NCBI GenBank assembly: GCA_905193585.1
Contig: CAJJPG010000119.1
Span: forward strand, 1-5,269
Reading direction: 5' to 3'
Origin: an uncultured Oscillospiraceae bacterium
GTDB lineage: Bacteria > Bacillota > Clostridia > Oscillospirales > Acutalibacteraceae
DNA: 5,269 nucleotides
Shown here: piece after piece, positions 1-5,264 of the stretch
Position numbering within the stretch: the first letter of the stretch is position 1
Layout of the letters: each line of letters opens with the position of its first letter
Program-made: the position numbers and the translations under genes
The notes under the pieces: model-generated
What the model saw: the letters and a program-made list of their open reading frames with translations, nothing else
What the model was told of the DNA's origin: nothing
Database searches by the model: none

Positions 1-26
1 TGGTATTGGCGGGGATAGAGTGCAGT

Positions 27-45
27 CAAAAATCTTTGATTTTTG
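27..45. repeat. AT-rich perfect hairpin, 8-bp stem, 3-nt loop
   Basis: CAAAAATC (27-34) and GATTTTTG (38-45) are exact inverted repeats around TTT. The stem is too AT-rich for a convincing intrinsic terminator. It stands 21 bp from a second hairpin (67-92), so the pair may form a small dispersed intergenic element or a double stop downstream of the LysR gene. Confidence 0.35.
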
Positions 46-63
46 CGAGCGGCATTCCCGTCC

Positions 64-92
64 AAAAGCGTGTCGAATTTTTTAGACACGCT
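64..92 (-). terminator. Probable terminator of the LysR gene
   Basis: AGCGTGTC (67-74) pairs exactly with GACACGCT (85-92) around a 10-nt loop, 21 bp past the LysR stop codon. Read on the minus strand the stem is followed by only a short T run (64-67), so termination may be incomplete. There is no T run on the plus-strand side, so it should work only for leftward transcription. Confidence 0.5.
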
Positions 93-112
93 CAACTATA
101 ACTCACATGTGT

Positions 113-1027
113 CTATACCCTGAGGTATTGCTTTATATTATCAATATACATATTACCTATTTTACCGAGAAGATGATTTTTCCTTGTTATATACCCTATT
201 TCCATTGACTGGTCGTTTTCCTCTGTATCTGAAAAAGGCACGGCGCGGTATTCGTCGCCGTTAAGCTCTTCGCAGATTATTCCCGAGCAAAGCGTAAAGC
301 CGTTAAGCCCCACCATAAGGTTAAGCATTGTCGCGCGGTCGTTCGCCTTTATCGTCTGCGGAAATTCGTTGCCGACAAATATTTCCTCGGCAAGATATAA
401 AGAACTGTCCGCCCCCTGCTCAAAGGAAAGGCATGGGTAGTCGTTAAGCTCCGCCGCGGTTATTTCGCTTTTATTCGCAAGCGGATGATTTTTCCAAAGA
501 TAAACAAAAACGCGGCAGTCTATAAGGCGGTGAAATTCAAGCTCGTTTGATTTAAGTATCTTATTTATAAAGTTACGGTTGAAATCGCTTAAATAAATAA
601 TACCTATTTCACTTCTCAGTGTTCGCACGTCTTCAATAACTTCCTTGGTCTTTGTCTCACGGATTGCAAATTCATATTTTGCGGTATCAAAATTCTTCAC
701 CGTTTCAACAAATGCCTTGACCGCGAAAGAATAATGCTGCGTTGATACGCCGAACTTTTTTTTAAGCGTGCCGCCCGGACCGTATTTTTCGGTCAGATCT
801 TCATACTGATGGTATAACTGCCTTGCATAGGTTATAAATTCCTGCCCGTCGCCCGTAAGAGATACTCCCCTGCCGCTGCGGTGAAATATTATTATTCCAA
901 GCTCGCTTTCAAGTTCCTTTACCGCGCCGGTAAGCGAGGGCTGGGTAATATACAGCCTTTCAGCCGCCTTATTCATCGAGCCGGTTTCCGCTATTACTAT
1001 TACATAATGAAGCTGCTGCAATGTCAT
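113..1027 (-). CDS. LysR-type transcriptional regulator, possibly CysB/CysL-like
   Basis: This 304-residue protein is the usual length for LysR regulators. The N-terminal winged helix-turn-helix spans about residues 1-60, with the family signature AAERLYITQPSLTGAVKELE (21-40), FHRSGRG and LTGDGQEF. The remainder, from about 90, is the periplasmic-binding-protein-like effector domain. STQ at 95-97 sits at the start of this domain, where CysB of enteric bacteria has the Thr/Thr/Gln residues that bind acetylserine, so a sulfur-related ligand is plausible but inferred. The frame also opens at a GTG (1036-1034), but I prefer ATG 1027-1025. It gives the typical LysR start MTLQQLHYV and leaves GGTGAT as a well-spaced ribosome binding site. 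The gene is transcribed away from cysK, the classic arrangement for a LysR protein and its target. The family is certain; the target and ligand are not proven. Confidence 0.93.
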   Translation of the reverse strand: MTLQQLHYVIVIAETGSMNKAAERLYITQPSLTGAVKELESELGIIIFHRSGRGVSLTGDGQEFITYARQLYHQYEDLTEKYGPGGTLKKKFGVSTQHYSFAVKAFVETVKNFDTAKYEFAIRETKTKEVIEDVRTLRSEIGIIYLSDFNRNFINKILKSNELEFHRLIDCRVFVYLWKNHPLANKSEITAAELNDYPCLSFEQGADSSLYLAEEIFVGNEFPQTIKANDRATMLNLMVGLNGFTLCSGIICEELNGDEYRAVPFSDTEENDQSMEIGYITRKNHLLGKIGNMYIDNIKQYLRV

Positions 1028-1044
1028 TATAATCACCGTATAAC

Positions 1045-1073
1045 ATTATACAATACCGCCGCCCGATTTACAA
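1045..1073 (-). promoter_or_regulatory. Sigma-A promoter of the LysR gene
   Basis: On the minus strand, TTGTAA (1073-1068) is separated by 17 bp from a perfect TATAAT (1050-1045). Transcription would start near 1038. That leaves a leader of only about 10 nt before ATG 1027, so the ribosome binding site GGTGAT lies almost at the 5' end of the mRNA. Confidence 0.75.
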
Positions 1074-1112
1074 GAATTAAAAAAATTGGCTTTTTGCTAT
1101 TGACAAATTCTT
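1072..1112. promoter_or_regulatory. Candidate regulator site between the divergent promoters
   Basis: AAGAATT (1072-1078) and AATTCTT (1106-1112) are exact 7-bp inverted repeats whose arms touch the -35 elements of the leftward (1068-1073) and rightward (1100-1105) promoters. Within the spacer, AAAAA-TTGGC-TTTTT (1081-1095) is a smaller dyad. LysR proteins usually bind dyads here, but the repeats are AT-rich and could occur by chance. Confidence 0.3.
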
Positions 1113-1128
1113 CCCGCCGTGCTATAAT
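1100..1128 (+). promoter_or_regulatory. Consensus sigma-A promoter of the cysK operon
   Basis: A perfect TTGACA (1100-1105), a 17-bp spacer and a perfect TATAAT (1123-1128), preceded by an extended -10 TGC (1120-1122). Transcription should start near 1135, giving a leader of about 139 nt before cysK. Such a strong promoter would run at full rate unless held back, which fits the operator-like palindrome lying over its start site. Confidence 0.92.
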
Positions 1129-1129
1129 A

Positions 1130-1152
1130 CTACCAACATATCAGATTGGTAG
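1130..1152. promoter_or_regulatory. Candidate operator palindrome over the cysK transcription start
   Basis: CTACCAA (1130-1136) and TTGGTAG (1146-1152) form an exact 7-bp dyad around a 9-bp centre, beginning two bases after the -10 box and covering the expected start near 1135. A repressor bound here would block the promoter. The Rrf2-family protein encoded by the second gene of the operon is the obvious candidate, because CymR- and IscR-type proteins commonly control their own operons. The binding protein is inferred from position only. Confidence 0.5.
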
Positions 1153-1162
1153 GTAAAACGAT

Positions 1163-1225
1163 ATGAAATCATCCGAAACACTTTACAGGCGAATGTGCAG
1201 CCGCAGCCGATGTCGGTTAATGTAA
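1163..1225 (+). CDS. Candidate Cys/Arg-rich leader peptide upstream of cysK
   Basis: A 20-codon frame starts at ATG 1163 and ends at TAA 1223-1225, all inside the cysK mRNA leader and 48 nt before the cysK start codon. AGGT (1151-1154) lies 8 nt before the ATG as a modest ribosome binding site. The product ends MCSRSRCRLM: Cys is codon 12 (TGC) and codon 17 (TGT), and five of the 20 residues are Arg. An in-frame ATG at 1193 could give only those last ten residues. Two Cys codons in a tiny frame ahead of a cysteine synthase gene suggest a peptide whose translation reports the supply of Cys-tRNA. No intrinsic terminator follows, so any control would have to act by translation, mRNA decay or Rho. 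A chance ORF is the alternative. Confidence 0.5.
   Translation: MKSSETLYRRMCSRSRCRLM
1205..1218 (+). other. Small hairpin at the end of the leader peptide frame
   Basis: In the RNA, AGCCG (1205-1209) can pair with CGGUU (1214-1218) around the loop AUGU, with one G-U pair. The stem includes the second Cys codon (1211-1213) in its loop region. No T run follows, so it is not a terminator. It may pause or position a ribosome, or be incidental. Confidence 0.25.
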
Positions 1226-1273
1226 TTCTTTGAAAATCAAAATAATATAATATTTATAAAGGAAGTAATTACT

Positions 1274-2206
1274 ATGTCAAAAATATATACATCTGCTGAT
1301 CAGCTTATAGGAAAAACCCCCTTGCTTGAACTCACTCATATCGAAAAGAAATACGGCTTAAAGGCTAAAATACTCGCAAAGCTTGAATATTTCAATCCCG
1401 CAGGCTCTGTTAAGGACAGAATTGCCAAGGCTATGATAAACGACGCTGAAAAAAGCGGAAAGTTAAAGCCCGATTCGGTTATAATCGAACCGACCTCGGG
1501 CAATACGGGCATAGGTCTTGCAGCGGTTGCCGCCGCGCGCGGGTACAGAATTATTATAGTAATGCCCGAAACCATGTCGGTTGAGCGCCGCCAGCTTATG
1601 AAAGCCTACGGCGCAGAGCTTGTGCTGACCGAGGGCGCAAAGGGTATGAAAGGCGCCATTGCAAAGGCTGATGAATTAAGCAAAGAAATACCTAACAGCT
1701 TTATTCCCGGGCAGTTTGTAAACCCCGCAAACCCCAAGGCGCATTTTGAAACTACGGGTCCCGAAATATTTGAAGATACCGACGGCGAGGTTGATATATT
1801 TGTAGCGGGTGTAGGCACAGGCGGCACGGTTACGGGCGTAGGTCAGTACCTTAAGTCCAAAAAGCCCGATGTAAAGGTAGTTGCGGTAGAACCCGCAAGC
1901 TCCGCCGTGCTTTCGGGCAAGCCCTCGGGCGCGCATAAAATTCAGGGCATAGGCGCAGGCTTTGTGCCCGATGTGCTTGATACCGCGGTTTACGATGAAA
2001 TTATACCCGTTGAGAACGACGACGCATTTAAAGCCGGCAGAGAAATCGGCAAAAGCGAGGGCGTGCTTGTTGGCATTTCCTCGGGCGCTGCCTTGCACGC
2101 GGCTATTGAGCTTGCAAAACGTCCCGAAAACGAGGGTAAAACCATAGTAGCCCTGCTGCCCGATACAGGCGACAGATACCTTTCTACCCCGCTTTTCGCA
2201 GAATAA
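1274..2206 (+). CDS. cysK: Cysteine synthase A (O-acetylserine sulfhydrylase)
   Basis: This PLP-dependent cytoplasmic enzyme makes L-cysteine from O-acetyl-L-serine and sulfide, the last step of assimilatory cysteine synthesis. The 310-residue length is typical of CysK. The PLP lysine is K47 in NPAGSVKDR. The substrate-binding loop TSGNTG is at 74-79, QFVNPANP at 147-154, the phosphate-binding GTGGT at 181-185, SSG at 269-271 facing the PLP ring, and PDTGDRYLS at 296-304. These motifs fit OASS better than cystathionine beta-synthase, and no heme or CBS domain is present. AAGGAAG (1259-1265) is a good ribosome binding site 8 nt before the ATG. cysK leads an operon with the Rrf2 gene 3 nt downstream. 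No serine acetyltransferase gene (cysE) is present in the window. The CysM-type isozyme is the only realistic alternative. Confidence 0.97.
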   Translation: MSKIYTSADQLIGKTPLLELTHIEKKYGLKAKILAKLEYFNPAGSVKDRIAKAMINDAEKSGKLKPDSVIIEPTSGNTGIGLAAVAAARGYRIIIVMPETMSVERRQLMKAYGAELVLTEGAKGMKGAIAKADELSKEIPNSFIPGQFVNPANPKAHFETTGPEIFEDTDGEVDIFVAGVGTGGTVTGVGQYLKSKKPDVKVVAVEPASSAVLSGKPSGAHKIQGIGAGFVPDVLDTAVYDEIIPVENDDAFKAGREIGKSEGVLVGISSGAALHAAIELAKRPENEGKTIVALLPDTGDRYLSTPLFAE

Positions 2207-2209
2207 GCC

Positions 2210-2638
2210 ATGACCGTTTCAACAAAGGGCAGATACGCGCTGCGGGTAATGGTCGATCTGGCAGAGCATGCCTCGGGGGATTATATCCCGTTAAAGGCAG
2301 TTGCCGGGCGGCAGAATATATCGCAGAAATATTTAGAGGCTATAATGACAAGCCTTTCAAAAGCAGGGCTTGTTGAGGGCGCGCACGGTAAGGGCGGCGG
2401 CTACCGCCTTTGCCGCCCGCCCGAAAATTACAGCGTACGCGAAATATTAGAGGTAACAGAGGGCGAGTTAGCTCCCGTTGCCTGCCTTAAAAAGGACGCC
2501 CCGCCATGCGATATGGCAGAGCGCTGCCGCACTATTGCAATGTGGCGCGAGCTTTACAAAACGCTTAATATTTTTTTTGATTCCTATACAGTTGCCGATT
2601 TACTGCCCGGCGGCGATAACGGAAGCTGGATAATATAA
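2210..2638 (+). CDS. Rrf2-family transcriptional regulator (CymR/IscR-like)
   Basis: The 142-residue protein opens with the family hallmark STKGRYALRVMVDLA (4-18). A winged helix-turn-helix follows, with ISQKYLEAIMTSLSKAGLV (37-55) as recognition region and the wing GKGGGYRL (60-67). The regulatory region has three cysteines, C92, C100 and C106 (CX7CX5C), near the positions of the Fe-S ligands C92/C98/C104 of E. coli IscR. The fourth IscR ligand, His107, is replaced here: C106 is followed by Arg-Thr-Ile. W112 of the usual CxxxxxW pattern is kept. It may therefore bind a cluster with another ligand, sense thiols, or act as a CymR-type cysteine repressor. The start codon lies 3 nt after the cysK stop and has no clear ribosome binding site, so translation is probably coupled to cysK. 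Autorepression through the palindrome at 1130-1152 is plausible but inferred. Confidence 0.93.
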   Translation: MTVSTKGRYALRVMVDLAEHASGDYIPLKAVAGRQNISQKYLEAIMTSLSKAGLVEGAHGKGGGYRLCRPPENYSVREILEVTEGELAPVACLKKDAPPCDMAERCRTIAMWRELYKTLNIFFDSYTVADLLPGGDNGSWII

Positions 2639-2680
2639 AGAATCTGCCGCAAGTGATTTTTCTCACTTGCGGCAGATTTT
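2639..2680. terminator. Bidirectional terminator between convergent genes
   Basis: A perfect 16-bp stem (2641-2656 with 2663-2678) encloses the 6-nt loop TTTTTC. Rightward, the stem runs into TTTT (2677-2680) one base after the Rrf2 stop. Leftward, the minus strand continues TTCTTTATATT. It lies between Rrf2 (ending 2638) and the rhamnosidase (ending 2685) and should stop transcription from both sides. Confidence 0.92.
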
Positions 2681-2684
2681 CGTA

Positions 2685-4943
2685 TTACATATGTTTAAGC
2701 CTGTACTCCCCGCTTTTAAGCTCTGTTTCGTGCGTACCGTTTTCAAAGGCAAAGCCCTCGGGCAAAAGGATTTTACCGTGCAGCTTTTCAGCCGCGGTTA
2801 TTTTTAAAACAACCGAATTTTCATCCGCGCGCTCCCATGAGACGGATATTCCGCCTTTCGGCGTATCGTAACGCGCGCTTACGTTTCTTAATTTTTCGGG
2901 GAAAAGCGGCGCAATATCAACATTCGTCACATCCCTGCCCGTCGGGTTTATTTTTATACCCGCAAGGTATGTATAGAACCATGCCGAAACATCGCCCCAA
3001 AAATGGTGATTGAGCGATAACACTCTGCCACCCTCGGGGTAAAAGCCCTCCCAAAGCGTGGTAGCGCCCCGCTTTATCCAGTTGCCGTAGGACGGATAAT
3101 CGGGTCTTACTATCATATTATAGGCTAAATCAATATATCCGTTTTCGGCAAGCACGCGGTAGAGCACCCTACCGCCGAGCACACCTGTGTAAAAATGCCC
3201 GTTTTCATCATCTATATATTTAATGAGCAATTTAAGCGCTTTCGGCTTTTCCTCTTCCGTGAGCAGACCGTAATATATCGCCATTGCCTGCCCCGTTTGG
3301 GTGCCGCCCTTAATTTCGCCGGTTTCTTTGTTAAAGAGCTTTTCTCTGAACGCCGCCTTTACCCTTTCGGCAAGCGCCAGCGCAAATTGTCTTTGCGGCT
3401 GCTGCCCTAATACTTCATACACAAATGCGGATTTTACCGCTATATCGTAGGTCAGGATAGTATCGGTCACGGCAAGCGGAGTTTTAAATTCATACTCTTT
3501 AACCCCGGGCGGACACCAGTCGCCCAGCCCTATCTCCATAATTCCGTCTTTGCCGAGCCTTGAAAACAGGTAGTTCAAATAGCGCATTAACGGAGTTGAG
3601 AGCTCCTCCAATATTTCTTTATCGCCACGGTATATATAGGTGAAATACGGCAGGTTTATTATGACATTATCCCATGCAGGGCCGTTGCCCCAATGATACC
3701 CCCAGCCGCCGGTCGGAATAATGCCGGGTAGCTGACCGTTATCGTTCAATGCCTTGTAAATACTGCGCATCCACTCTTTATAGCATTTTTCGGGGTACAG
3801 ATTCAAAAGCATTTGCTCTGCTGAAAGGGAAGCGTCTGCTGTCCAGCCGTTCTTTTCCCTTTGCGGGCAGTCGGTCGGGAAATAATTGAAGTTTGAAATA
3901 TCCGAACGGACTGCGGCTTCCTGTATTTTGTTTATAACCTCGTCAGAGCAGGCGAATTCCCCCGCGCAATCCGGCAGCGAGCTTATTTTAAGGTAGGTAA
4001 GCAGGTCTGCGTTCGCCTGCTCCTCGGTTATGCCCTCTGCCAGCACATAGCGGAAACCGTTATATATAAAACTCGGGGTATGGGTCTGATTCCCGTCCTT
4101 GCAGATATACTCGCTTTTTTGAACAAAATCCTTTTGTAAATCGCTTTGCTGCGCAAAACGGATATTATCAAGGCAAAGCTTTCCGTCTTTCAGCCATTCG
4201 CCGTAGCGCAGAGTAATTTTCTGCCCCGCTTTTGCGTTTACCGAAAGCCTGCAAACGCCGGTATTATTCTCCCCGAAATCGTAAAGCCAGCCGTTTTCGG
4301 CGCGTGTGACGGAAACAGGCTTTAACTCCCCGTAAATACGAACGGGGTCGGCGGTGCAGAGTCTTTTTTCTCCGCGCGGAGCAGCGGTAATTACCGCATT
4401 TTTTAAGTCCGAACCGTCAAAATCCACAGTGTGAAAATCCGGAATTTCAAGCCGCGCGTCATAATATTCGCCGCAGCGGTAATCGTCAAATAATATTGGC
4501 GAATCGCACACTTTAAAGCTTTCGTCACTTTCAATTGCCGTTATATTTCCGCCCGGATCGGTCATATCAAGCCTTAAAGCAAATCTCGGCGCACCGCGCC
4601 ACGGGGCTTTATCGAAATCCCAAATCGCCCCGCCCGGGTTATTCTGTAAGCCGTTGCCCAAAAGCACGGCTATTATATTTTCACCCTCTTTTATCAGTCC
4701 GCTTACATCATAGCGGTCATAATAAACAATATCGTCGGGGTTGCTGATATACGGCGCAAGAAAGCCCTTTGTAATATCATTACCGTTAATAAACAGCCTG
4801 TAAAAACCCGCCGCGCCTATTATAATTTCGGCGGCTTTATTTTTTTCGGCTGTAAATTTTTTTCTGAAAAAGGGCGCAGGCACAAAATTCCCGATATCTG
4901 CGTATTTGTCTCCTGCGGATATAAATGTTTCGGGGTAAAGCAT
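2685..4943 (-). CDS. Alpha-L-rhamnosidase, glycoside hydrolase family 78
   Basis: This 752-residue enzyme should release terminal alpha-L-rhamnose from oligosaccharides or glycosides by inversion. An N-terminal beta-domain (about 35-200) contains GFYRLFINGNDITKGFLAPY (46-65). A second beta-domain follows (about 200-320), then the catalytic (alpha/alpha)6 barrel (about 325-660) and a C-terminal beta-domain (about 665-752). The motif DCPQREKNGWTAD (358-370) carries D358, E363 and D370, matching D567, E572 and D579 of Bacillus RhaB. E632 in TTLWEG matches its general base E841: the E-to-E distance is 269 residues in both. All catalytic positions are therefore intact. There is no signal peptide, so it is cytoplasmic and acts on imported sugars. 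It is shorter than many GH78 proteins and seems to lack extra accessory domains. AAGGA (4955-4951) lies 7 nt before the ATG. I see no good promoter in the 97 nt after the tRNA gene. No transporter or rhamnose-catabolic gene is in the window. Confidence 0.95.
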   Translation of the reverse strand: MLYPETFISAGDKYADIGNFVPAPFFRKKFTAEKNKAAEIIIGAAGFYRLFINGNDITKGFLAPYISNPDDIVYYDRYDVSGLIKEGENIIAVLLGNGLQNNPGGAIWDFDKAPWRGAPRFALRLDMTDPGGNITAIESDESFKVCDSPILFDDYRCGEYYDARLEIPDFHTVDFDGSDLKNAVITAAPRGEKRLCTADPVRIYGELKPVSVTRAENGWLYDFGENNTGVCRLSVNAKAGQKITLRYGEWLKDGKLCLDNIRFAQQSDLQKDFVQKSEYICKDGNQTHTPSFIYNGFRYVLAEGITEEQANADLLTYLKISSLPDCAGEFACSDEVINKIQEAAVRSDISNFNYFPTDCPQREKNGWTADASLSAEQMLLNLYPEKCYKEWMRSIYKALNDNGQLPGIIPTGGWGYHWGNGPAWDNVIINLPYFTYIYRGDKEILEELSTPLMRYLNYLFSRLGKDGIMEIGLGDWCPPGVKEYEFKTPLAVTDTILTYDIAVKSAFVYEVLGQQPQRQFALALAERVKAAFREKLFNKETGEIKGGTQTGQAMAIYYGLLTEEEKPKALKLLIKYIDDENGHFYTGVLGGRVLYRVLAENGYIDLAYNMIVRPDYPSYGNWIKRGATTLWEGFYPEGGRVLSLNHHFWGDVSAWFYTYLAGIKINPTGRDVTNVDIAPLFPEKLRNVSARYDTPKGGISVSWERADENSVVLKITAAEKLHGKILLPEGFAFENGTHETELKSGEYRLKHM

Positions 4944-4983
4944 AAAATCATCCTTTTTTATTTTTTAATCGGAATGCCGGGTA

Positions 4984-5007
4984 ATTTTTCGGGAAGTTGC
5001 GAAAAAT
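4984..5007. promoter_or_regulatory. Candidate operator dyad upstream of the rhamnosidase
   Basis: ATTTTTCG (4984-4991) and CGAAAAAT (5000-5007) form an exact 8-bp dyad with an 8-bp centre, 40 bp upstream of the rhamnosidase start codon. Its right arm overlaps the T-rich tail of the tRNA terminator. Position and symmetry suit a sugar-responsive repressor or activator site, but no regulator in this window is an obvious partner. Confidence 0.35.
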
Positions 5008-5033
5008 ATAAAGAAGCCGTTTTTAGGCGGCTT
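5002..5033 (-). terminator. Terminator of the tRNA-Gly gene
   Basis: On the minus strand, AAGCCG (5033-5028) pairs with CGGCTT (5019-5014) around an 8-nt loop. It is followed by a T-rich tail that includes TTTTT (5006-5002). It begins 6 nt after the encoded CCA end of the tRNA and should insulate the rhamnosidase from the strong tRNA promoter. Confidence 0.75.
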
Positions 5034-5039
5034 TTAAAA

Positions 5040-5113
5040 TGGAGCGGATAATGGGAGTCGAACCCACCTGTTCAGCTTGGGAAGCTGACATTCTACCGAT
5101 GAACTATATCCGC
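5040..5113 (-). tRNA. tRNA-Gly, anticodon CCC
   Basis: The minus strand folds into a complete cloverleaf of 71 nt plus encoded CCA (5042-5040). The acceptor stem GCGGATA/TATCCGC is fully paired. The D stem is GTTC/GAAT with one G-U pair, the anticodon stem is TCAGC/GCTGA, and the T arm is GTGGG-TTCGACT-CCCAT. The seven-base anticodon loop TTCCCAA puts CCC at positions 34-36, reading glycine GGG codons. The variable loop is ACAG and the discriminator base is T, as usual for bacterial tRNA-Gly. It is a lone tRNA gene with its own promoter and terminator. A TCC or GCC glycine tRNA is excluded by the loop sequence. Confidence 0.96.
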
Positions 5114-5130
5114 AAATATTCTGTTTACAC

Positions 5131-5159
5131 ATTATAGCACACCATATTTATATTTGCAA
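5131..5159 (-). promoter_or_regulatory. Sigma-A promoter of the tRNA-Gly gene
   Basis: On the minus strand, TTGCAA (5159-5154) is separated by 17 bp from a perfect TATAAT (5136-5131), with an extended TGC directly before the -10. The expected start near 5124 leaves a short precursor leader of about 11 nt before the mature tRNA 5' end at 5113. Confidence 0.85.
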
Positions 5160-5214
5160 GTGTTTTTTGTCTTATTTCGGTGTAGGTTTGTCAATGATGT
5201 GTTACAAAAATCAG

Positions 5215-5264
5215 AAAGTAAATTCTCAAAGTAAATGCAACAGTAGAATTTACGATTGCATTTA
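5215..5264. repeat. Interleaved inverted repeats at the right edge
   Basis: GTAAATTCT (5218-5226) is the exact inverse of AGAATTTAC (5245-5253). TAAATGCAA (5232-5240) is the exact inverse of TTGCATTTA (5256-5264). The order is A-B-A'-B', so the two 9-bp stems cannot nest; as RNA they would form a pseudoknot. AAAGTAAAT also occurs twice as a direct repeat (5215 and 5228, period 13). No gene is visible in this 110-bp stretch upstream of the tRNA promoter, and the structure may continue past the window. Confidence 0.45.

Larger units (their letters stand above)
2..101 (+). other. Gene-free left edge with short open frames entering from outside
   Basis: Two forward frames are open from the window edge. 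One ends at a TAG at 83-85 (27 codons) and the other at a TAA at 99-101 (32 codons). Neither shows a motif I recognise, and both run through two hairpins, which argues against coding sequence. Either could still be the last codons of a gene that starts to the left, so no gene is called. Confidence 0.2.

Noticed and set aside
881..1156. 91-codon forward open frame antisense to the LysR N-terminus and across the cysK promoter
   Set aside because: It overlaps the LysR helix-turn-helix region, two promoters and the operator palindrome, and its translation shows no recognisable domain.
1230..1256. Second promoter just upstream of cysK (TTGAAA with TATAAT or TATTTA)
   Set aside because: Spacers of 10 or 15 bp are too short, and the hits lie in plain AT-rich sequence next to a perfect promoter further upstream.
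1135..1273. T-box or SAM riboswitch in the cysK leader
   Set aside because: The conserved T-box antiterminator sequence is absent, no intrinsic terminator lies before cysK, and the 139-nt leader has no long paired helices of a known riboswitch.
1676..2098. 140-codon reverse open frame inside cysK
   Set aside because: It is a shadow of the cysK codon pattern with no own promoter, ribosome binding site or family motif.
5189..5194. TTGACA on the minus strand as a second tRNA promoter
   Set aside because: No acceptable -10 hexamer lies 16-18 bp downstream; the promoter at 5131-5159 explains the tRNA.
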